This document shows, one piece after another, positions 36,847 to 44,135 of a DNA stretch of 64,000 nt (position 1 is its first letter; every line of letters begins with the position of its first letter). The stretch is from Petroclostridium xylanilyticum (GTDB lineage: Bacteria > Bacillota > Clostridia > SK-Y3). Location: the NCBI RefSeq assembly GCF_002252565.1, contig NZ_NPML01000013.1, positions 62,001 through 126,000 of the forward strand, given 5' to 3'. The notes under the pieces are model-generated. The model saw only the letters and a list, made by a program, of their open reading frames with translations. It had not been told where the DNA came from and made no database searches. The position numbers and the translations under genes were made by a program.

Positions 36847-36861
36847 GCCTTATTTTATCTT

Positions 36862-37011
36862 CTACAACGACGTTTTCTTTAATGTAATATTTCGATTGGG
36901 TAAGTTTTGTGGCGACCATACAATCTTATACGCTGTGAGTAAAGAAACGAAACAAGCAAGCAAAACAAAAATGGCTACAGACTTTCTAACCTGAGTCTTT
37001 GACACAAACAT
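36862..37011 (-). CDS. Small single-span membrane protein
   Basis: 49 codons from ATG (47 from the GTG at 37005, which is better spaced from GGGGG). The sequence has a basic start, one hydrophobic span (VAIFVLLACFVSLLTAY) and a polar tail (IVWSPQNLPNRNITLKK). It lies 125 bases behind the mannosidase gene on the same strand and just before the shared terminator. No family recognised; it could equally be a secreted peptide. Existence rests on the ribosome site, position and hydrophobic pattern only. Confidence 0.4.
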   Translation of the reverse strand: MFVSKTQVRKSVAIFVLLACFVSLLTAYKIVWSPQNLPNRNITLKKTSL

Positions 37012-37135
37012 TCCCCCAACTTTTAAGTTTTTTATCTATTTTTATCTAGTATTATATATATTCTACATTTATTATAAAATTCCTTCTTTTGTTGGGGATT
37101 TTTTTGTTATTTTAACTAAAATATTTTTATATTTC

Positions 37136-39652
37136 TCAATTATTTCTCTTCGTACTATTTAGTGCTGCTACTTTTATGTTTAACTGCTCAATACTATTTT
37201 TTATACTTTCTATTATAATAACTTTCTCTTGTCCAGGCATAAGGTCAAAGTAATTGTCACTTACCTTCATGTCGTCGATAAGATATTGGATTTTAACAAA
37301 TTTCGCAAAATTGTCAGTCTTTATCTTTAATTCTTTTTTGTTATCTGATAGATTCCTAATCTCAGTATGCAAGGAACAAGGCGGCAAATTCAAATCCTTA
37401 TAGTCTTTAAAAAACATGATATTGGAATCAATACTATCATTATTAGGAGTTACATATAGGAATTCAAAATTCGTATACGTTACATTTAATCTATTTTTTG
37501 AGAATTCTTTCACTTTAACGGACACATTTGCTGGAACAACCACCGGTATCTGCTCATAATACTCAGTGTTTCCGAAGAAATCTTTGAGTCCAACCTCCAG
37601 CGTGTCTGCGTACTCATTTAATGTATCATTGGTAACCCATAATGAGACGATATCAGAACCCTCTTCTTTAAATGATAGCAAGATGGGTTTGAATACTCTC
37701 TTGGTGTAGTAGAATCCTGCTTTAGGTCTAAGATAGAAATCTACAATACTCCAGCTTAAAACAGGCCAACAATCATTAAGCTGCCATATCAGCGCGCCGC
37801 TGCATTCCGGCTTTCTTCTACGATAGTGCTCAATTCCGAATTTTAGTCCCTCTGCTTGCGCTAACATAGAATAGTCTATATATTCATTCAAATCAGAAGG
37901 TAAACCGGTGTAGTCCTCCATTAACAATATTCCTCTGTCCGGCCTCTTATCCCTGTTTCTATACCTCAGCTCAAAACTTCCATAATATAAATCTTTTTCA
38001 GGAATACAGTCTTTGAGTGTTTCAAGCACAGGGGCGGCATGCATACCGAACTCCGATATGAATTTACCCATATCTTGTGTGAACCTTTTAAATGAAATTC
38101 CCGATGGCGTATTATCCTGACGCATTGGTTCACCTTGCTTGTGTGGATATACTTGCCCCGCCCAAACCTGCCAATTATGCTTATCCCCTTCTTCATCACT
38201 ATTGGGGTCATTACCCCCAAATGGAGAACTCGGCCAATATAATCTTGTAGGATCAAGGCTGGACAATAACTCCGGCATGAGGTCATGGTATATCTTCTCT
38301 CCATACAGCCTCATATCTTTTAGTTCAGGCATTTTTTGGCCATGAATCCACTGTATCTCGTTATTGCCGCACCATATGGCAAGGCATGCATAATTTCTAA
38401 GAGCTTTTACTACGTATATAATTTCTTCTCGTACATTATTCATGAAGTCATGATCGAAATCCGGGTAGGATGAGCATGCAAACATAAAGTCCTGCCATAC
38501 TAGAATACCCTGCTTGTCACACTCCTGGTAGAATATATCTTTTTCATATATTCCCCCGCCCCATACTCTTAACATATTCATGTTACATTCTTTGGCAGTG
38601 TCTACCCATTTAACATAGGTTTCATTTTCTATCGCCCCTATGAAATTATGTGCGGGAATCCAATTAGCACCTTTTGCAAATAACTCCACTCCATTGAGTA
38701 CAAAAGTAAACCTGTTGTTTCCTTTACTATCTTTTTGCTTTACTTCTAATGTGCGAATACCAAATTTTGTAACGTATTCATCAATTACATCATTATGCTT
38801 TTTCAACCTGATAACAAGGTCATATAGGCAGGGGTCACCTAAATCGTGTGTCCACCACAGTTTAGGGTTTGTAACACTCAACTTTAAGGATGCACCATCA
38901 CTTATCGGTACAACTTCATTTATTTTCTCATTGCCATAAATTAGTTCAACTTCTGCTACGAGCTCTACATCCTCTTTAAACGCTTTTGCATTTATATCTA
39001 TCGAAACTTCAGCTATATTATTCTCTACTTTTTCTGTACGTACAAATACATCTTCTATTTTTGCTATATCATAGATATTCAATTCCACATCTTTCCATAT
39101 ACCGACCGTAATAATCCGTGGACCCCAATCCCATCTAAAATTCATCTGAGCTTTTCTTACCCAGGCCCTGTTACGGTTATAAGAATACCACATTTTATCG
39201 TAGTTTTTCCTGTTGGTTACGGAAATAGTTGAATCAAATTTAACAGCAATATAATTTGCTCCCTGTTTTAATTTTTCTGTAACATCAAAAACAGCAGGGG
39301 TAAACATGTTTTCATGTTTTCCAATCTTCTCTCCATTTAGATAAACAGTAGCAAAAGTATCCAATCCATTAAATTTAAGTTCAATAGTCTTATCGGCATA
39401 TTTATCTTTATCAAAAATGAACTCTTTGTGATACCACCATATTTTATCTTCTATCCACCGGCATTTTTCAACATTAGTAGAAAAAAATGGGTCTTCTATC
39501 TTTCCATGCTTTAGAAGCGTTGAATGCACGTCCCCGGGAACATCCACATCCAACCAACTGTCAGTATTCATATCGGTAGATACAATTTCATGGTCACAAG
39601 CTGAGTCTTCGAAGTATTGCAATTTCCAATGCTCATTTAGTAATACTTTCAT
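37136..39652 (-). CDS. Beta-mannosidase, glycoside hydrolase family 2
   Basis: 838 residues. The N-terminal sugar-binding beta-sandwich (1-200), immunoglobulin-like domain, TIM-barrel and C-terminal sandwich follow the GH2 order. The acid/base is Glu432 (WCGNNEIQW) and the nucleophile Glu534 (ISEFGMHA); the NNE form and RNRAWVRKAQMNFRWDWGPR are typical of beta-mannosidases rather than beta-galactosidases. No signal peptide, so it works on imported manno-oligosaccharides in the cytoplasm. It follows the GH1 gene by 18 bases with GGAGGG before the ATG. Confidence 0.93.
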   Translation of the reverse strand: MKVLLNEHWKLQYFEDSACDHEIVSTDMNTDSWLDVDVPGDVHSTLLKHGKIEDPFFSTNVEKCRWIEDKIWWYHKEFIFDKDKYADKTIELKFNGLDTFATVYLNGEKIGKHENMFTPAVFDVTEKLKQGANYIAVKFDSTISVTNRKNYDKMWYSYNRNRAWVRKAQMNFRWDWGPRIITVGIWKDVELNIYDIAKIEDVFVRTEKVENNIAEVSIDINAKAFKEDVELVAEVELIYGNEKINEVVPISDGASLKLSVTNPKLWWTHDLGDPCLYDLVIRLKKHNDVIDEYVTKFGIRTLEVKQKDSKGNNRFTFVLNGVELFAKGANWIPAHNFIGAIENETYVKWVDTAKECNMNMLRVWGGGIYEKDIFYQECDKQGILVWQDFMFACSSYPDFDHDFMNNVREEIIYVVKALRNYACLAIWCGNNEIQWIHGQKMPELKDMRLYGEKIYHDLMPELLSSLDPTRLYWPSSPFGGNDPNSDEEGDKHNWQVWAGQVYPHKQGEPMRQDNTPSGISFKRFTQDMGKFISEFGMHAAPVLETLKDCIPEKDLYYGSFELRYRNRDKRPDRGILLMEDYTGLPSDLNEYIDYSMLAQAEGLKFGIEHYRRRKPECSGALIWQLNDCWPVLSWSIVDFYLRPKAGFYYTKRVFKPILLSFKEEGSDIVSLWVTNDTLNEYADTLEVGLKDFFGNTEYYEQIPVVVPANVSVKVKEFSKNRLNVTYTNFEFLYVTPNNDSIDSNIMFFKDYKDLNLPPCSLHTEIRNLSDNKKELKIKTDNFAKFVKIQYLIDDMKVSDNYFDLMPGQEKVIIIESIKNSIEQLNIKVAALNSTKRNN

Positions 39653-39670
39653 TAATATTTCCCTCCAGCA

Positions 39671-41017
39671 TTAAAACCCGTTATTCTTTATAACATCTTT
39701 ATACCAAAGTGCACTTCTTTTCCATATCCTTTCCTGTGTTTCATAATCTATATAGATTAATCCGAATCTTTTGGTATATCCATGAGCCCACTCGAAATTA
39801 TCCATTAACGACCATACATAATAGCCTTGGACATTTACTCCTTCTTTTACTGCTTTAGCGGTTGTTTCAAAATGCTGTTTCAGGAAATTCAGCCTGTCTT
39901 GGTCCTCAACAATACCGTTAATCGGTTTACTGTCTTTGAAGGCTGCTCCATTTTCAGTAATATAGATTAGCGGATTATTATAATCCTTTTTAATTCTCAT
40001 CAATAGGTCATATAAGCCCTGTGGATACACTTCCCAGTTCATTTCGGTGTATTGGCCTTCAGGTTTAACTTCATCAAACAGAAGTACAGGGTCAATATTT
40101 CCCTTTCTTACTACTTTTCTGAAGTAATAATTAATTCCCAGGAATTCCGCCGGATTTGCGGCAATAATTTCCATATCACCCGGTTGTATAACAGGGGAAT
40201 TCAACTTTTCCTTGTAAAAATTCAACATATCTTGGGGATACTGCCCCTTAAACGCAGGGTCAAGGAACCACCGATTGTGATATCCGTCAACCAGCATGGC
40301 AGTTTCCGTATCTTCAAATGAATCAGAAGCTGGATAAATCGGATAGAGGTTAAGGGTTATACCGATCTTACCTGTTTTGCTGTTGAGTGCCTTATAGGCC
40401 TGGACAGCTTTCGCATGGGACAGCATCAAATGGTGGGATACCTGCACAGCTAACGAAAAATCGGTAAATCCCGGCGCATGCCTGCCCTGACGGTGTCCTG
40501 CAAAAGCAACGCACCAAGGTTCATTATGGGTAATCCATTTATTTACCCGGTCACCTAATACTTTAAATATGCTCTCAGCATATTCTGCAAAATAATCGGC
40601 AGTATCATGGTTTGACCAGCCTCCCGAATCCTGGAGAGCTTGCGGCAGATCCCAGTGGTAAAGCGTTACAGCCGGATCAATCCCGTTTTCCAGCAACTCA
40701 TTAATCAGCCTGTCATAAAAGTCAATCCCTTTTTGATTCATTTTGCCTTTACCTTCCGGAAATATTCTCGGCCATGCGATAGAAAATCTATAGCTTTGAA
40801 GCCCTATTTCCTTCATTATCTTTATATCTTGCTTATACCTGTGGTAATGGTCGCAGGCTACATCGCCAGTATCGCCATTTGTTACTTTACCGGGCGTATG
40901 GCTGAATCGGTCCCAGATGGATTCTCCTCTCCCATCTTCATTTACTGCGCCTTCAATTTGGTATGAGGCTGTCGCTGAACCCCATATGAAATCTTTTGGG
41001 AAAATGATTAGACTCAA
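39671..41017 (-). CDS. Beta-glucosidase-type enzyme, glycoside hydrolase family 1
   Basis: 448 residues, a complete GH1 TIM-barrel. The acid/base is Glu166 (THNEPW) and the nucleophile Glu355 (ITENGA). FIWGSATASYQIEGAVNEDGRGESIWD at the start, split over residues 10-36, and SLMDNFEWAHGYTKRFGL near the end are family hallmarks. No signal peptide, so cytoplasmic. It would cleave beta-glucosides, with possible beta-mannosidase or galactosidase side activity. TTG start seven bases after GGAGG. First intact gene of the glycosidase operon; a truncated permease lies 43 bases upstream. Confidence 0.93.
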   Translation of the reverse strand: MSLIIFPKDFIWGSATASYQIEGAVNEDGRGESIWDRFSHTPGKVTNGDTGDVACDHYHRYKQDIKIMKEIGLQSYRFSIAWPRIFPEGKGKMNQKGIDFYDRLINELLENGIDPAVTLYHWDLPQALQDSGGWSNHDTADYFAEYAESIFKVLGDRVNKWITHNEPWCVAFAGHRQGRHAPGFTDFSLAVQVSHHLMLSHAKAVQAYKALNSKTGKIGITLNLYPIYPASDSFEDTETAMLVDGYHNRWFLDPAFKGQYPQDMLNFYKEKLNSPVIQPGDMEIIAANPAEFLGINYYFRKVVRKGNIDPVLLFDEVKPEGQYTEMNWEVYPQGLYDLLMRIKKDYNNPLIYITENGAAFKDSKPINGIVEDQDRLNFLKQHFETTAKAVKEGVNVQGYYVWSLMDNFEWAHGYTKRFGLIYIDYETQERIWKRSALWYKDVIKNNGF

Positions 41018-41060
41018 GGTAGCACCTCCAATAAAATGTTAGTTATACAATGGAAATCAA

Positions 41061-41109
41061 TTAACCTTTTACAGCTCCGGCAGTCATTCCGTTTATTACC
41101 TGCTCCTGC
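41061..41109 (-). pseudogene. Sugar ABC permease C-terminal stump (MalG-like)
   Basis: The last 15 codons, QEQVINGMTAGAVKG then stop, match the end of MalG-type permeases and resemble the terminus of the permease gene at 28359. The gene is cut at the edge of the IS200/IS605 element, and what lies on the other side of the element is a different gene. Confidence 0.85.
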
Positions 41110-41172
41110 GTGAACTACCACCGAGACAAGCAACGGTGGCTTCGTGAGAGGTTTGGTATTTAAGTTTCCACC

Positions 41173-42426
41173 TTAACAGGCAACCCTTACTCTCAACGGG
41201 GAAGACACTCTCCCTTTATCCCTCATAGTTTTTACTATTTCGGGAATACATTTCTCTTCTTTTCTTAGTATATTTAAACTTCCATTAACATCTGCATTTA
41301 CTAATCCAAAGTTTGATTTAAAAAGTCCTCTAACTACTCTACGAGTTTTGTTATAGTATTTTTTATTTATAGGTTCTAAATCGAAAGCACTGCATCCACT
41401 TGTATAACTCTCTTCCTTAAATTTAACCTCAATCCCTTGTAATTTAGCCTTATACTTAATTAGTTCTACTAATTTTTGTATAGGTATTTGAACAAACGAT
41501 TTATTATAATTCATATTTAGTTTAAGTCCTTCAATTTTGCCTATAACAATTTTGTAAACATTATGCTCTATTGCTTTATCTATAATATTTTTACTTACTT
41601 TATGAAGATAATCATTGATATAATTTTCTCTGTATCTTCTTAATGAATTAATCATTTTAGTATTTTTGAATTTATCAGAACCTATTTTTTTCATTTCAAT
41701 ACTTTGATAATAAGAAATTTTCTTATTTACAAAAGCATTTATACTTTTAAGTTTTTTACCACAAAACAAGTAACTTTGATTACCTTCTTTAAATGTTAAC
41801 GTTGCAAGATTATCTAAACCTAAATCTATAGCCATAACATTAGTTTCTTTTGCTTTTTCTAATTCTTGCTTATTGTAAATTATAATTAAATACCATTGTT
41901 TTAAAGAATTATCCCACTTAATTCTTACTTGTTGTATCTCATCCCAATTTATAAGGCTTTGAAGTTTATCTGAAACCTCAAAATTTAAACTCTCTACCTC
42001 AAATTTTTTCTGAACTGTTTTGGAAAGAGATAACATTAGCCTATTTTCTTTAAATCTTATAGCAAGATTGGTAAATATAATCTCATTCTTTCTTTTATCT
42101 GTATTTTTAAATTTTGGAGGTTTTGGAACTCCATTATATTTACTTTTATTCTCCTTATAATCTTTAATACTTGCAAAATAAGATTCCCAATTTTGCTCTA
42201 CCACTTTAAAACAATGTTGTCTTGTATGGCTATGTAAATAATCACAGTGCCAATTATTTTTATATATCTTTTCAATTTCAACATAAGGCTTAAATCCATT
42301 TTCTCTTAAATCATAATTAACTATGTTATAGAGTTTTGTTGTATGAAATGATAATTCTTCTATAATCTTTAATTGTTCTTCGTTTAATTTAGGTTTAAAT
42401 TTGAATGCTAATTTCACTTTTTTCAC
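41173..42426 (-). CDS. tnpB: TnpB RNA-guided nuclease of IS200/IS605 element, copy 2
   Basis: 417 residues, identical to copy 1 except Ser in place of Phe near the C-terminus. The RuvC-like residues Asp (AIDLGLDN), Glu (VIGKIEGL) and Asp (NADVNGS) are intact, while the four-cysteine zinc ribbon is absent. The 63 bases between its stop and the element end, with the CCACCG/CGGTGG hairpin, are where the guide-RNA scaffold would lie; the guide would be read from flanking DNA. Better start is the GTG at 42417, eight bases after GGAGG. Confidence 0.92.
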   Translation of the reverse strand: MKKVKLAFKFKPKLNEEQLKIIEELSFHTTKLYNIVNYDLRENGFKPYVEIEKIYKNNWHCDYLHSHTRQHCFKVVEQNWESYFASIKDYKENKSKYNGVPKPPKFKNTDKRKNEIIFTNLAIRFKENRLMLSLSKTVQKKFEVESLNFEVSDKLQSLINWDEIQQVRIKWDNSLKQWYLIIIYNKQELEKAKETNVMAIDLGLDNLATLTFKEGNQSYLFCGKKLKSINAFVNKKISYYQSIEMKKIGSDKFKNTKMINSLRRYRENYINDYLHKVSKNIIDKAIEHNVYKIVIGKIEGLKLNMNYNKSFVQIPIQKLVELIKYKAKLQGIEVKFKEESYTSGCSAFDLEPINKKYYNKTRRVVRGLFKSNFGLVNADVNGSLNILRKEEKCIPEIVKTMRDKGRVSSPLRVRVAC

Positions 42427-42525
42427 CTCCTTTACATTTTTATCTATGTATTTATTTTAACATGTCATTGATACATGGTCAACTATGTGGTAAAATTAAT
42501 TTGTACTATTTAGGAGGTGCTTAAA

Positions 42526-42684
42526 ATGGCAAGAAAAAATATTAATACAACAATAGATGAAGATTTATATACTGAAATTAAAATATTGGCTATTAAATTA
42601 AAAGTCAATGCTAACGACTTAATCGAAGAAGGTATGAAATATGTCATTGAAAAATACACAAACCAAGACAACAAGCCACAGTAA
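42526..42684 (+). CDS. Ribbon-helix-helix protein overlapping tnpA, copy 2
   Basis: 52 residues (MARKNINTTIDEDLYTEIKI to YTNQDNKPQ), a CopG/Arc-type ribbon-helix-helix with AGGAGGTG eight bases before the ATG. It overlaps the tnpA start by 44 bases in another frame, so the two are probably translationally coupled. Its promoter region is shared with divergent tnpB. It may repress one or both transposon genes (inference). Such a gene is not a standard part of IS200/IS605 elements. Confidence 0.75.
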   Translation: MARKNINTTIDEDLYTEIKILAIKLKVNANDLIEEGMKYVIEKYTNQDNKPQ

Positions 42685-43057
42685 ATATAATATCAATTAC
42701 CATATTGTTTTCTGTCCTAAATATCGTCATAATATTTTTAGAAATGAATTAGAATATGAATTATCAAAATGTTTCAAAGTAATATGTCATTGCTATGGAT
42801 ACGAACTTATTGAACAAGAGATAATGCCTGACCATCTTCATCTTTTCATATCTGCTCCACCAACTGTTGCTCCAGTAGATATAGTTAGAAAACTAAAAAG
42901 CATATCTGCTAATGAAATATTTAAAGGCTTCCCAAAATTAAAACAATCCAAGTTTTGGGGAAGTGGATTATGGAGTAGAGGATATTATATTGGTACTGCT
43001 GGAACAGTATCTTCTGAAACAATCCAAAAGTATATACAAAACCAAAAGAATGTTTAA
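42641..43057 (+). CDS. tnpA: TnpA, Y1 HUH transposase of IS200/IS605
   Basis: 138 residues, full length for the family. The HUH metal motif is HLHLF (PDHLHLFISAPP, about residue 65) and the catalytic tyrosine lies in TIQKYIQNQ near the C-terminus. YHIVFCPKYRHNIF at the start and FWGSGLWSRGYYIGT are signatures. It cuts and rejoins single-stranded element ends. No ribosome site of its own is obvious; translation probably couples to the overlapping ribbon-helix-helix gene. The element's only transposase; copy 1 lost it. Confidence 0.95.
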   Translation: MSLKNTQTKTTSHSKYNINYHIVFCPKYRHNIFRNELEYELSKCFKVICHCYGYELIEQEIMPDHLHLFISAPPTVAPVDIVRKLKSISANEIFKGFPKLKQSKFWGSGLWSRGYYIGTAGTVSSETIQKYIQNQKNV

Positions 43058-43142
43058 TTTTTAGGCATTTAACCTAAAAATTAAAGGCACAATTCATCCT
43101 CCGAGATAAACAACGGAGGTTTTCTTGTGCCAATATTATAAA

Positions 43143-43282
43143 CAAGCAACCCTGGCTACATTTAACCCTTTCCCACCTGCTGTTGCCGTCATATCCCGCG
43201 GCCGAAAAACTTCTCCTACTTTAAAATCGTCTACTGCATAAACTTTATCAATGGCAGGGTTCATATTAATAGCTAAGATTAT
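43143..43282 (-). pseudogene. PfkB-family sugar kinase, N-terminal fragment cut by the IS
   Basis: Reads IILAINMNPAIDKVYAVDDF ... AGGKGLNVARVA and is then cut by the IS200/IS605 end. This is the start of a 1-phosphofructokinase/tagatose-6-phosphate kinase (normally about 310 residues; NPAIDK and GGKGxNVA are hallmarks). The expected first codon is ATA, six bases after AGGGGG; the first ATG is six codons later. It stands about 50 bases behind the fucU gene on the same strand. Confidence 0.85.
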
Positions 43283-43335
43283 TGTACTCCCCCTGTTCTA
43301 TTGAGAATCCATTGGATAACACACAAGTCTTAAGA

Positions 43336-43767
43336 TTATTCAACAACTACACCCTTCTTGATAATGATATTGGCATACAAAGCTTTCTCACCTGTTGCTA
43401 CAACTGCATAGGCATTTTTAGCCCTTTCATAGAAAGCAAACCTTTCAACAAATTCAATTTTATTGGTAACCGGTTCATGCTTTTTTACGATCTCCTTGTA
43501 AGTATCCCAAATTATAGGCTTAACAGTGTCCCCAGGTACAACTGCCATTAGCGCAACTGGCGCTTCCGCATAAGAATCCAGCGGAAAGAATTTCAGAACT
43601 GCATCAAGAAGTTCAGGGACATTATGTCCGTCACATCTTACAAGCCTTTTCGCAATGCTTGCAGCCGGAAAATTACCGTCTGCAATTACAAGCTCGTCTC
43701 CATGCCCCATTTCCATCAATATTTTTAAAAGTTCAGGTGATATAATTCCTGGTATTCCCTTAAGCAT
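43336..43767 (-). CDS. fucU: RbsD/FucU family sugar mutarotase
   Basis: 143 residues from the ATG at MLKGIPGIISPELLKIL, chosen because AGGAGA stands eight bases upstream; the frame extends further but has no site. MEMGHGDELVIADGNFPA with its histidine is the family core, and YANIIIKKGVV the C-terminus. FucU-type proteins interconvert alpha and beta anomers of L-fucose (RbsD: pyran/furan forms of ribose). Downstream is a PfkB-type kinase stump, so this was probably a sugar-phosphorylation operon. Confidence 0.85.
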   Translation of the reverse strand: MLKGIPGIISPELLKILMEMGHGDELVIADGNFPAASIAKRLVRCDGHNVPELLDAVLKFFPLDSYAEAPVALMAVVPGDTVKPIIWDTYKEIVKKHEPVTNKIEFVERFAFYERAKNAYAVVATGEKALYANIIIKKGVVVE

Positions 43768-43796
43768 ATAAATCTCTCCTTTTTTACTTAACTCGG

Positions 43797-43903
43797 TTAT
43801 ATCGATAACCAATATTAAAGTTAAAAATAAATTAATGTAGTTATCGATGAAATTAACCAACTTTAATATCTAAATATTTAGTTTTAAAGTTGGTTAATTA
43901 TAT
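43797..43903 (+). repeat. Two-stem dispersed element, copy 3
   Basis: Stem 1 ATCGATAAC/GTTATCGAT and stem 2 AACCAACTTTAA/TTAAAGTTGGTT. It starts 30 bases upstream of the fucU ATG, in the leader but on the opposite strand, and abuts copy 4 in tandem, sharing the TTATAT junction. Confidence 0.75.
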
Positions 43904-44007
43904 TGATAACGCACTTTAAAATTAGAAATAAATTAATGTAGTTATCAATGAAATTCGCGAAGTTTGTATTAAGGAAATATTGAATTTTAAACTTCGCTCA
44001 TTATAAA
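43899..44007 (+). repeat. Two-stem dispersed element, copy 4
   Basis: Stem 1 ATTGATAAC/GTTATCAAT and stem 2 GCGAAGTTT/AAACTTCGC. Almost identical to the inverted copy at 2158-2268 apart from a paired change in stem 1. With copy 3 it fills most of the gap between fucU and the aldo/keto reductase gene; 44008-44135 shows no gene. Confidence 0.75.
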
Positions 44008-44135
44008 GATTTACTCTAAACAATTGATTTTTTATTTGATTAAGTAATAGAACCCAGGTATATCTTTACTCATTATGTTACCTGGCATATTACTTCTTAT
44101 TTCTTCAACGAGAAGACTTTAGATGGAAGCGCCTA

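Larger units (their letters stand above)
41110..43142. mobile_element. IS200/IS605-type element, copy 2, complete
   Basis: Carries divergent tnpB (minus) and ribbon-helix-helix/tnpA (plus). Subterminal hairpins lie at 41118-41139 (CCACCG/CGGTGG, tnpB side) and 43098-43119 (CCTCCG/CGGAGG, tnpA side). The boundaries were set by where identity with copy 1 ends. The tnpB-side end reads GTAGTTCAC; the tnpA-side end reads TTTATAATATTGG inward, so TTTAT is the likely target pentamer. Confidence 0.93.

Noticed and set aside
41118-41139. CCACCG/CGGTGG hairpin considered as a terminator
   Set aside because: It is the subterminal hairpin of the IS200/IS605 end and recurs at 7692 with the element.
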